Below, piece by piece: positions 1 to 8,972 of a stretch of DNA of 64,000 nt; the first letter of the stretch is position 1; every line of letters begins with the position of its first letter. A program made the translations under genes and the position numbers. This DNA is from Gymnopilus junonius. Its lineage: Eukaryota; Basidiomycota; Agaricomycetes; Agaricales; Galerinaceae. The notes below the pieces were generated by a model. That model did not search any database. It worked only from the letters and a program-made list of their open reading frames with translations, and had not been told where the DNA came from. The DNA lies in contig JADNYJ010000001.1 of assembly GCA_015501075.1 (NCBI GenBank), forward strand, positions 310,001-374,000, read 5' to 3'.

Positions 1-788
1 TTCACGGCGGCTAAGAAAACGTAATATTGAATACCTTTCCATAGCTTCGTGGCAGCGCTATCAATACGAATGCCATCGCGGAGAATGTTCCAAATACCCA
101 AAGCCTTATCTCCTCACATGTAGTAAGTGGCCGAGACTGTACGTCCAATATATTACTAATTCTAAAGCACTTAGTTGTTGGTAGAAGAACAACTCAAGGA
201 TTCTCGAGAATGGCTATTCAATACTGTACGCCCTAGTATTGCTGACATTTCAGTGCACTTTGTGTTCGCTTGGGCACGGTCTTTCAAAGGCTCAAATACG
301 ATCTTCGATGCGAAGAAATTTCCGTTCACCATCCAAGTAAGCATTTCGTATCCTGATACGGAGACACGTCCTCTTAAGCGTTTTCAGTGGCTTGACCGCA
401 TGACTGCACTCATAAACAAAGAACGCCAAGCTCAAGCTGTAGCGACGAAACTCAGCGGAGAGGACGCTGCGGTCAAAATTACTTCCTACGCCCACGAGCC
501 GTACAACGTTGTCGGATTTGATGTTGGTGATGCCTCCTTGTTGAGATTTGCAATCGGAGACGTGGTCCAGGTTGCACCAGTGGATACAGGTAATTCCTGC
601 ATTTCCACCCATGCTCTCAGACTAATTTTGAAACTATTACAGGCAGGAGTTATCCAACTACTGGAAAGCTTGTTGCACTCAGTCAGGAGGAAATCACATT
701 AGAAGTTCAAGGATCTAAAGGGCTTGTTCGTTGTCATTTCCCTCGACTAAGTTTCTTTATCAGGCCTGCCCCTCTGACCAAGCTCTAA
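1..788 (+). CDS. Glutathione S-transferase-like protein, C-terminal part (5' end outside window)
   Basis: The 3' part of a gene that enters from the left edge. The first usable exon follows an acceptor at about 44 (tttccatag) and joins across an intron ending at 174 (branch-like tactaat, then cttag). The joined protein has an all-helical stretch with LVEEQLKDSREW and PSIADISVHFVFAW, the kind of sequence found in the C-terminal domain of fungal glutathione S-transferases. A further intron (about 590-642) leads to a C-terminal extension of roughly 75 residues (GRSYPTTGKLVAL, then VRCHFPRLSFF) before the stop at 786-788. The extension looks like a small beta-rich module and is not part of a minimal GST. 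The thioredoxin-fold N-terminal domain that binds glutathione would lie upstream, so activity cannot be judged. The GST assignment is from motif resemblance only. Confidence 0.6.
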
Positions 789-987
789 TCGATTGATATA
801 TTTCATCTTGGCAAATTTTGTACTTTTTTTTTTCAAAACACATAATGCTCGTGTAGAACACGTCCCTTTAAGCTATGGATAGCCCTAAAACAATGCTAGT
901 GAGGAGGTACGTCCAGTCATGGCCAGATGACACAAGCGATAATCCCATAAGTCTACCGATAACTGGAGAAGCCAAGGGAGTTTTCTA

Positions 988-1716
988 TTAGCTCGCGTCC
1001 CTTGAGCCATATATGGCTAAACAGCGTTCCTCAAAAGCTTTGATCATTAGTTTCGAAACTTGACCGAAGAACGCTGCTGAGATGCCTGCATGAATTGGGT
1101 TCGCAAATTCGTATGCCAGGTCGAAGGACACCAGTGTTGAATCATTAAGGGCGCGACGAGCCGTCCAAGCAGTTGGAATAGTGTCTTGGAAATTCCATGT
1201 AGTGGAAAGAGTTTTGAATAGTGGTGTTGATGATGATGCTTGAGCCTACATACAGATATAGATTGAAACGGTCCAATGCGATGGAGCCATTCGTACCTGT
1301 ACCGACTTGAAAGGAATGCACGTCACGGTACTCACATAGCTTTCCTTGAAGTTGAGAAACCCAACCGTCAATTCAGCATCGACTGCAGTCTTTTCCTGCA
1401 TAGCCCGCCCCAAGGCCGATTTGTCGATGCGCGAACCGGTACAGAAAGGAATAAACTGGGGATAAGAAGCCACGTCGGCTACGACTGCATATAGCTCCTT
1501 GTCTGTATATCTAATGGGCTTGTACATCAGTCTGGTGTCGTCGAGTCGAACAAGACGTAAGAGCGCTGACGGAAAGATCTTTTCTTCATAGTAGTTCTGG
1601 GCCTTGCTTCCAATCCCAAAGGGGGGGACGGGAAAACTGGGAAAGGAGAATAAGCTACGGCGTAGACAACCCCTTGTAGCCGCTAATGACTTCAACTGAA
1701 TGGTTGAGAGCAACAT
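988..1716 (-). CDS. COQ10: Coenzyme Q-binding protein COQ10, mitochondrial START-domain protein
   Basis: Three exons join cleanly. The intron at about 1517-1576 gives KIFPYTDKELYAVV, and a second at about 1250-1308 gives IPFKSVQAQASSSTPLF. The core has VADVASYPQFIPFCTGSRI, followed by TVGFLNFKESYVSTVTC and a C-terminal DLAYEFANPIH with FFGQVSKLMIKAFEERC. This is the polyketide-cyclase/START fold of COQ10, which binds ubiquinone and is needed for its use in respiration at the inner mitochondrial membrane. The N-terminus is basic and hydroxylated (RGCLRRSLFSFPSF), as expected of a mitochondrial presequence. I chose the ATG at 1716 because it starts that presequence; an in-frame ATG at 1833 would add about 39 residues of no clear character. 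The stop is at 988-990. COQ10 lies tandem to and downstream of the zinc-knuckle gene. Confidence 0.9.
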
Positions 1717-1952
1717 AAGATGGTGGTGAATCACCAGGACTGATCCGATTCTCCGAAATAGTTGCCCATCAGCTCGGCTGTAGCAAGTCGCGACAGAGCT
1801 CACCCAATAGAAGTATTCGAAGATGCTGTACAAAGCTCAGTTTCGAGTTCTACAAAGTAGTCGACAAGCAATCATTACTACACATCGTACAAATTATCAA
1901 ACTCTACGACATCATGCCCCTCAAGCTCACACAGGAAAACACCTATGCTGAC

Positions 1953-2779
1953 TCAACCGACAAACTCGGAGGCCTCTGGGCAGTCACGAGCAATCTGGCA
2001 AAACAAGTTAGTTGGCAATCCATAACCTGAAGTGAATAGAACTGACATGACCCTCCTGCTGGCATTTGTAGCAAGTCTTGTTCTTGTTAATGTTAGCAGC
2101 AGCCGGACCGGTTGGAATAGAGTCATTCAGGCTTGAGCCAGGAGCGGCAAGGCAATCCCTGGAGAGAGTTAAAGAAAAAGAAACAGGAAGACAGGTTTGC
2201 ACCTTACCTTGCCAAGTGATTTGGACCCCCACATCGGTAACATTTTACCGGGGGCAAAGTAGAAGTGTTCAGTGCACGTCCTGGAGGGGGTGCGCGTGAA
2301 GCAAAGGCCCCGCCTCCAGCAGAAGGGGCGTTTTGGCAATTTCGAGCGAAATGGCCAAAGCGGCCACAGTTCTAAAGATCGCGTAAGCATTCTTTCTTCT
2401 AACCCCTACATCGGAGGATGCTCACATAACACTTCTGATTCCCGCTTTGCTGGACTCGCAAACTAGGGCATTCCGCTGTGAAGGACACTTTTAGTCACTC
2501 TAGTCATTATCAATCCAGGTTACATGTTTGACCTTGAATATGCCCGACACCACCGCAAGAATAGCACTGCTTTGCAGAGACGGTCCTGGGAGACGGACAG
2601 GCTGACGATTCGTGTCCTGGCTGCCTACAGTTATAACACAAACGCTGCTCAGAGGAACAATTCTCCGCGATATGACCAACTGAATGCATACTTTAGCACG
2701 ACTAAAAGACACGTAGACGAATCATGAACTCACGATTGCCACATTTGAAGCAACCTTTCCTGGAAAACTGGTACGCCAT
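1953..2779 (-). CDS. CNBP/Gis2/Byr3-like zinc-knuckle protein with six CCHC motifs
   Basis: The joined exons read MAYQFSRKGCFKCGNLGH and then six CX2CX4HX4C knuckles: CFKCGNLGHIAENC, CYNCRQPGHESSAC, CYSCGGVGHIQAEC, CYNCGRFGHFARNC, CYRCGGPNHLARDC and CYKCQQEGHIARDC. A spacer rich in Gly, Ala and Pro (SAGGGAFASRAPPPGR) separates knuckles four and five. The chain ends PEASEFVG. Members of this family (CNBP in animals, Gis2 in budding yeast, Byr3 in fission yeast) bind G-rich single-stranded nucleic acid and associate with translating mRNA. Five short introns interrupt about 830 bp, several of them inside a knuckle, so no single frame shows the protein. The ATG at 2779 precedes the first knuckle closely, as in the family. 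The spacing and number of knuckles argue against a retroviral Gag-type origin; there is no protease or reverse transcriptase nearby. Confidence 0.9.
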
Positions 2780-3243
2780 CGTTGGGCTGTCGAGAAATCT
2801 TCTTGTCGATAGCTGTAGTTGAGACAAATATAAAAACGGTCATAAGTGGATAAAATACCTCTCTTCTCCCTCTTCCTACTAACCGCAGACAACTCAGCCT
2901 CCTCCAAGTGACGAAGACGAGGTATTGGTGAAAAGAGAAAGTGCTTAGGAAGAATGATGGGATAGCAATTACGGTGGTCACAGTTGATCTGGCAACAGAT
3001 CTTGTTTGGAAACCGGCCCTAACTACTTCCATTTCGAGCTCATCAATAATTACTTAATTAAATAATCATACTATGCAAATCAAAATAAATCTAAATAGAG
3101 AAGCTTTCTTGGTCCAATGGCTTCTTGTGTTGTCCATCCGGTCTTATCAACACCATCCAACTATCGATGCGATTATTCAGTTTTCAAGAGAAACTACCAT
3201 CGATTAGACCGATGTAGAAAGATAACTCCACCAGGTATCTCTC

Positions 3244-3250
3244 TATAAAA
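3244..3250 (+). promoter_or_regulatory. Candidate TATA box
   Basis: The sequence TATAAAA stands in a GC-mixed context and is followed about 50 bp later by the 3295-3319 hairpin. It is the clearest TATA element in the 2780-4371 gap and is oriented toward the possible non-coding transcript. There is no downstream open reading frame of useful length, so its role is inferred. Confidence 0.4.
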
Positions 3251-3294
3251 GGCCGTGCAGCTCTACCCTGCATCTTAAGGTCATCTTTCATCCA

Positions 3295-3319
3295 AACCTT
3301 CACGACACGGGTGAAGGTT
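3295..3319. repeat. Perfect 9 bp inverted repeat, 7 nt loop
   Basis: The arms aaccttcac (3295-3303) and gtgaaggtt (3311-3319) are exact reverse complements around a 7 nt loop. In RNA this would be a stable stem-loop near the 5' end of a transcript from the TATA box at 3244. It could equally be a dyad protein-binding site. Confidence 0.6.
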
Positions 3320-3535
3320 CTGTCAGACGTAGGCGACTTGTGAGTTTTTTTTTTCACATCTTTAACAGGCGGCCGTCATTCTAACACTACGCCTAGATTC
3401 GTCGCAGAGTCTGCGTACCTTCCAGCGTTTAGGCGACCTTCGGACGCTCGCGTCCATCGCGCTTCTTGTTTGGATGAAGAACGGTTTCCTTTGAGGTAAG
3501 CAACTCCTGTAAACATAGTCAAGAGAAGAGACGGC

Positions 3536-3549
3536 TGACCTTCGGGTCA
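3536..3549 (+). repeat. UUCG-type tetraloop hairpin
   Basis: The arms tgacc (3536-3540) and ggtca (3545-3549) enclose ttcg, giving a c(UUCG)g tetraloop. This loop type is unusually stable and common in structured RNAs. It lies inside the second plausible intron of the candidate transcript (3496-3564). Confidence 0.5.
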
Positions 3550-4371
3550 CGCTGCTTTCCGCAGACGTTCTCTCATACGACATTGTTCCACATCCTCACA
3601 AGAATCGACGTAACGAGCAAGCGAAGTATGGCTTGACGTGTGGCAGGAGATTTCTGTAGAATATGTTCTTACTCATGGCATTATAGTTGTATTTAGAGCT
3701 CTCATGCAATTATTTGATGGAACTGGTACATGACCCATCATGCTCAATGTACCAAGTGGCTAGTGGCTGCTTCCGTACATAATAATGAAAGGCTTCGATT
3801 GAAAAAAATTCCTGAAATTGTGATTGCCGATGACACCACCTCAAAATGGCTAGCACGCAATTCCTTCAACTAATGTGCTCATTGTACATCTCTGTATATA
3901 TAAACTCTGGCTTTTCAATGGACGACCCTATGCGTTTCATTTCGTCACTGTGTACAAACAGAAGAGAGTGCCTCCAAAAAAATTTCCCTCGCGCCCCCTC
4001 GGTCCTCTCAATAATTATTCTCCACACGGAATACCTTTCTATCCTTGTCCCATCCCCTACTGGCAAATCACAGATTACGATTACTCGTCACAAGGCCATG
4101 TTACAGACGGACAGTCTCATACTGGAGATGACAAGCAGACCTAAGTTTGTGAAGGAGGAGTCTCAATGCCGGTAAAGACACCCTGACATGTGGTCGTCTT
4201 ATCTCTGAAGGGTGAAATTCCCATATCCTTATCTTTGTCGGTGCGGATTCGGGCCTTACACATCGACCTCGTCTGAGTAATACAATCTCTGCTTTCTTCC
4301 CATTTCTTTGCTCTGCTCCAGCTTGTGCCTCCGTCTTTTTATTAGTCGGAGCTTTTGGAACACAACTTGAA

Positions 4372-6550
4372 ATGCTGTACGAGAAGGACATGCCAGATTC
4401 GATTGACTTGGGACATCATCTCTCAGTAGTATCTCGAAACAGGACTTTATCCCCTCTTAAAGGACTACAGAAGTACTTCGGGAAACCAGGCATCCTTAGC
4501 CTTGCTGGAGGTTAGGATTTCTTCGATTAAGCTCACTGGATGCATTTATTGTGTATATCACATAGGTCTACCCAGTCCTGAATACTTTCCATTTGAAAGG
4601 GTGGGAGCGGACATCCTGGTTGCGAAATCTTACGCCGATAACTCAACCTCTAAGGGGACATTTGCATGGATCTGGGATTTTTTTTCTAGTAAAGCTTCCA
4701 CCGTTCCCATATCTGTTCCCAAATACCCCGAGAGCCCAGAAGATGTGAATTTGGCTACCGCTCTGCAATATGGTCTTGCTAGAGGGCTTCCTCAGCTCCA
4801 GGGTGTTATTAACGAATTGACGTCCAGAATCTATCAACCAGCATATGCCAATTTTGTTACATTGATTCATGCTGGCAATACCGATGGTTGGATGAAAATT
4901 GTTACCACCCTCTGTAATCCAGGCGAAGGCGTGCTCTGCAGTGAGTGGACCTATCCATCTGCACTCGCGACAATGGTGCCATATGGTATTCGTTCCGTTC
5001 CTGTGAAAATGGATGTCCAAGGAATGAGTAGTACATCCCTTCGTAAGACTTTGACTGAATGGGATGAAAAAGGTCGTGGAATGTTGGTATCGTTATGCTT
5101 TGCGCACAGCGTAGTATGGAACACAGGCTAACTAACGTCTAACATCGTAGACCCCACGTTATGTACGTTGTTCCGGTTGGGCAGAATCCTACAGGAGCGG
5201 TATGCATCGGTCCATTAACTTCAGTCATCGCCTTACACTTTTGCAGACAATGGGAGCCGAGCGAAAGAAGGAAATTTACAGCATCTGTGTAGAATTCGGT
5301 AATATTCAATTCACTGTCGGTTTTAACTTACTTTTAACTCGCGGACTTATGTAGATGTGATAATCGTCGAAGATGACCCATATTACTTTCTTCAAGAAGG
5401 TCCTTACCGAAGTCCATCGCAACGACTACGTGAGCAACAAACGGAAATGACTGATGAGAAATATATTGCCAGCCTGGCCCCCAGCTTTCTAAAGTAGGTG
5501 GTTCATATATTCTCGGCCTGCAGAAATTTTTATCCTTGGTCAGATTCGACTATCAAGGTCGTGTAGTTCGACTCGATACGTTTTCGAAGGTCAGCCAACA
5601 TAAATTTCTCGTCGACACTTTTGAATTCCGATTCTTTTCCCCAAGATAATTGCACCCGGAAGTCGCCTGGGCTGGTTCACTTGCAATCCAATTTTTGCTG
5701 AGAGGCTCGAGAGGCAAGGGGAGACATCCACCCAAGCACCATCTGGTTTTGGACAGGTTTCAAGATTCGTTTCCCTTGTTAGCTCTGGACTGACTTACAG
5801 ATACACTAGTCGCTCATTACTCAGCTATTACTCAACTGGCAGTTCAAAGGGTGCTTGCAGTGGCTGAAAGGTTATCTTGTTGTTTTACCTGTTTGCCATT
5901 TGATGACATCTCACTGCCTCCCAGGACTCGGCTTACAGTACAAACAAAGGCGAGATTTTTTCATAGATTGTCTTTTTGAGAAGTTCCATTTGGAAATGGC
6001 ACCTGCACCATACGGCCTCTTTGAGGGAACTCCCATTTATTTCGCCTCACAGATGAGAAGGGGTTATCGCAATGAGAAAGCCGATACAAGAGTTCTATTT
6101 TCTTTTGTACCGCCAACTTCAGGAATGTTCATATGGGTTAGGAATTCCCGTTTGGAACCTTCTACTGTCTCTCATACGAATATGCTCCCAGTTTCAACTA
6201 CATTTTGATGGGCACCCGCAGCTACGGGAACTGGGGCAGGAAACTCTCGAAATGAAGCTCTGGACTGCACTGGCTGAAGGAGGACTCCTTATAGGACCAG
6301 GTATCTCCTGTATGGGATGTTTATTGGTTTCTCACTGACGTGATGTAGGGAGCATGTTTTCTGCCGACAAAGCAATTGAAATGAGTTCTCAAGGCCACTT
6401 CCGCCTCAGCTTCAGCAATGCAACGGTATTCAAAATTTAATCCCCTGCTTGATGATAGGAGTTAATTCACCTCATTGATAGTATGACGATTTGAAGAAAG
6501 CAGTGGATATTTTTGAAAAGGTCTTGAGGGAGTTCCACGAGAACGCCTAG
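4372..6550 (+). CDS. Aromatic / 2-aminoadipate aminotransferase (ARO8 family, PLP fold type I)
   Basis: The protein starts MLYEKDMPDSIDLGHHLS and continues with GKPGILSLAGGLPSPEYFPF, the N-terminal signature of the ARO8 / kynurenine-aminoadipate aminotransferase group. Further blocks are LIHAGNTDGWMKIVTTLC, the NPTG loop in VVPVGQNPTGA, the PLP-ring Asp in VIIVEDDPYYFLQ, and the Schiff-base lysine in RLDTFSK followed by IIAPGSRLGWFT. The last exons read HFRLSFSNAT and DDLKKAVDIFEKVLREF. These enzymes move amino groups between aromatic amino acids or 2-aminoadipate and 2-oxo acids, serving Tyr/Phe turnover and lysine synthesis. Substrate choice cannot be read from sequence. About ten introns interrupt the gene. 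The ATG at 4372 is the first in frame and leads directly into the conserved N-terminus; the stop is at 6548-6550. Confidence 0.9.
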
Positions 6551-6679
6551 CATTGCATAATTTGGAATGTGTCCAATGACATAAATGGCCAGTGTCCGCT
6601 GGTAATTCGATATGAATATAGAACACATTTGTCGAATCTAAACATTCTAAACACCTGTTTCATCTCTTCACATTTGTTC

Positions 6680-8031
6680 TCAGCGATTGATTGAATCACT
6701 GGGTGCCTCTTTTGCAAACGTAGCTGCAACGAGCATGGGGAACACTAATGTCGCGTCCGCAAAAACCTAGGTGGATTATTAGCGAGGGTAAAAAACAGGG
6801 GAATACAGGTCATACCTTGACAGCCTCCGCCCCTGCACGTATTTTCCCCCAAGACACAGCTTCGTCAGGCCGCGCACCAGAGTCACTCCCGTCAAATTCC
6901 TGTCCTGTATTCTGTATACAATAATTGCATCGAGTAGCAACAAACGGAGGATTGATAACTTACGATGTAAACAGAGTAATCAGCTCCGTTACGCTGTTAA
7001 AAGTGTCAGAAGCTTCAAATCAGACACAATGAAGTGAAGGAATTTACAATGAGCATAGCATTAGCAATCTGATGCTTGCATACACCACCTCCGAGGACGA
7101 TCATTCCGGCTTTTCGAGATGTCCGTGACAGTTCATTCAAGCTGCGTATGTCTGCAACAATGTCCAAGATGAGGCCAGGAGATCGGAAGGAATGAAAATA
7201 GAGCATGTCGCCAATCGATCCATCTGTGAGCGCAGGACAAAAGACAGGAATATTGTTCTAATGAGACAGCCTTGAATCTGCAAAACCACGGCTTCGAGGC
7301 TTCACATATCGCTCACTTTATATGCCCAGTAATAGATTGATTCTTCGTTGTTGATTTCTTTCCCAAGCCTCTGGATGAAAGTGCTTGGTGTCCAGACCTG
7401 GCCTGTAGCCTTCTGCTCGGCAAGCATTGTATCGAGAATGGGACTTAACCAATCTTCAAATTTGCAATAATTGTCGTTAGGTACGATGAGGTTCCCAATG
7501 CGATTCATGCCCTTCCTACGTAGCTCCGCGCCATCGAGATGGAAGTCGGCCAGATACGTCTTACCGAGGCACTTGATAAAGTCCTCCTCGATGCCACCAG
7601 CGGTTGTCACAAGAACGGAAACATGTTGATGTTTAACCAAGTAACGAATGACTTCCCTCAAGCCTGACGACACCAGATTCGAAGTATATCCCAAAAAAAT
7701 ATTGCAACGAGTATTAGCTCGTACTTCGGGATCGAGATATTTTTCAGATTCGTCCTCTGATATCGGTTCATCTGAAAGTCGCCAATTTCGCTGGAAATAC
7801 CCTTCCAAATCTGGTAGATATTACTGTGTATGATTAACGTACCATTTGATTGACGATCTTCATAGCCTTGCCAAGACTCTGCGCCTGGAAGCCGATTCTT
7901 TCATAACAAGCCAAAAAGGCACCGAGACTTAGAGCTTCCTCAAAATCAGGCCCTTCTACGGAGATAGCATCGTGAGGGACTTCTTCCGAGCGCTGTAGAA
8001 CTGCAGCTGCTGCAGCGTTGGGAATGGCCAT
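6680..8031 (-). CDS. DYS1: Deoxyhypusine synthase
   Basis: This enzyme uses NAD and spermidine to convert one lysine of eIF5A to deoxyhypusine, the first step of hypusination. The chain starts [19 protein letters not shown] and has [12 protein letters not shown], the NAD-site blocks [20 protein letters not shown] and [19 protein letters not shown], and [17 protein letters not shown]. Later come [32 protein letters not shown] and [19 protein letters not shown]. The lysine in WGKI is the one known to carry the aminobutyl group. The end is EAPSDSINR at 6680. The first intron uses the acceptor just before CGAAATTGG, giving VNQM joined to RNWRLSDEP. The ATG at 8031 matches the family's N-terminus; an upstream in-frame ATG at 8175 overlaps the divergent gene and was not used. 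Confidence 0.95.
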
Positions 8032-8137
8032 GGCGTATAGAAGACAAAATTTCGATGGGCAGCACTTCCAAATTTGATCAAGGGATATACGTGAACAAAC
8101 AGTAACAGACACTTCAGGCTGCTTCCCTTTACAAGTC
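8032..8137. promoter_or_regulatory. 106 bp shared promoter between deoxyhypusine synthase and TRAPPC2L genes
   Basis: The two start codons, at 8031 on the minus strand and 8138 on the plus strand, point away from each other. All 5' leader and core promoter sequence for both must lie here unless the transcripts begin inside the opposite gene. No clear TATA box is visible. This suggests a compact bidirectional promoter serving two housekeeping genes. Confidence 0.6.
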
Positions 8138-8749
8138 ATGGCTCCCAATCTTAAACTCCATGCAGTCGCTTTCATATCCCCTCAGAACCAGCCGATACTT
8201 ATCAGGACGTTTACCAGACAAGACCAGCAGGCAATCAAATACCACTATATCGCCCACACCAGCCTAGATGTCATGGAAGAAAGAGGTAGTGCCCTAGGCT
8301 TGGTCCGGGGCTTCAACAGCTGACATCGCCTCTGTTCAGTCGCTGGTGCAGGAAAAGCTGGAGACTGTTACCTAGGGCTCTTATTTTCTCTTGAAGACGC
8401 TGCAGTTTACGGCTACATCACGCCTTTAAAGGTCAAGGTTGTACTTGTCCTCCCCATGTCGGATTCCGTTGTTCGCGACGCCGAGATAATAACAGTGAGT
8501 TGCGCATTGATGAATTTACAATCGTAATAATGGCTCTTTTTCTTCCTTCAGATATTTAAGGCTCTTCACATGGCGTATTATTCATCCATCTCAAATCCCT
8601 TTCTGAAGTTGAACTGCGCAGCCGATTCAAACAGTGAACAGTCACTGCTCCTTGCGGTCGGAGGGCCTAAGTGGAAGAACTTTAAACATCGTGTTGATGA
8701 AATTTGTCGGATTGTCGGACAGAACGCCAATATAACAGCGAGTTTCTGA
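8138..8749 (+). CDS. TRAPPC2L / sedlin-like TRAPP complex subunit
   Basis: The protein starts MAPNLKLHAVAFISPQNQP and, after an intron at about 8286-8338, reads AGAGKAGDCYLGLLFSLED, then VYGYITPLKVKVVLVL and DSVVRDAEIIT. A second intron (8493 to about 8551) leads to IFKALHMAYYSSISNPF and ends with EICRIVGQNANITASF. The alternating strand-helix pattern and these blocks are those of the sedlin family, closest to TRAPPC2L (Tca17 in yeast). TRAPP complexes tether vesicles and activate Rab GTPases at the Golgi; this subunit helps assemble the larger TRAPPII form. At about 160 residues the size is normal. It converges with the Tango6-like gene, whose stop lies 223 bp away. Confidence 0.88.
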
Positions 8750-8972
8750 CGTTGTGAGCGCTGATTATCATCCTTGCCTTTTCTTAAGTACTGGTGCCTG
8801 GCTGACACGGACGAGTGTTTAAAACACGAAGCTCGTCTCGTGGCTTTAATTGGCCTGAACACACCTACATTGATGCCTACCTTTCCATTGACTTAGTTAT
8901 TGCTAAAGATCACTGCGACTAAGACAGATACGGGGTACACAACGTAGGTAGAAATGAGCGCTCTTTTAACAC

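Larger units (their letters stand above)
2780..4371. other. 1.6 kb intergenic region with a possible spliced non-coding transcript
   Basis: No protein-coding gene could be supported here. The plus strand has a TATAAAA box at 3244-3250, a strong hairpin at 3295-3319, a plausible intron from about 3340 to 3368 (gtgag, pyrimidine tract, taacag) and a second plausible intron from 3496 to 3564 (gtaagc to ccgcag). Exonic reading frames between them are very short, so a structured non-coding RNA or only a 5' leader is possible. A 73-codon minus-strand frame at 3362-3583 starts with a real ATG but is simply Arg/Ser rich and matches nothing I know. The rest, up to the aminotransferase start at 4372, is AT-rich and shows nothing distinctive. 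Confidence 0.4.

Noticed and set aside
1953..2779. Zinc knuckles as a trace of a retrotransposon Gag.
   Set aside because: Six regularly spaced knuckles with a CNBP-like order, introns, and no protease, integrase, reverse transcriptase or terminal repeats nearby.
3362..3583. Minus-strand 73-codon frame with Arg/Ser-rich sequence.
   Set aside because: No family resemblance, overlaps plausible plus-strand splice signals, and the composition fits a chance frame in structured GC-mixed DNA. It was also considered as a pheromone precursor, but there is no CAAX end (Cys is the last residue).
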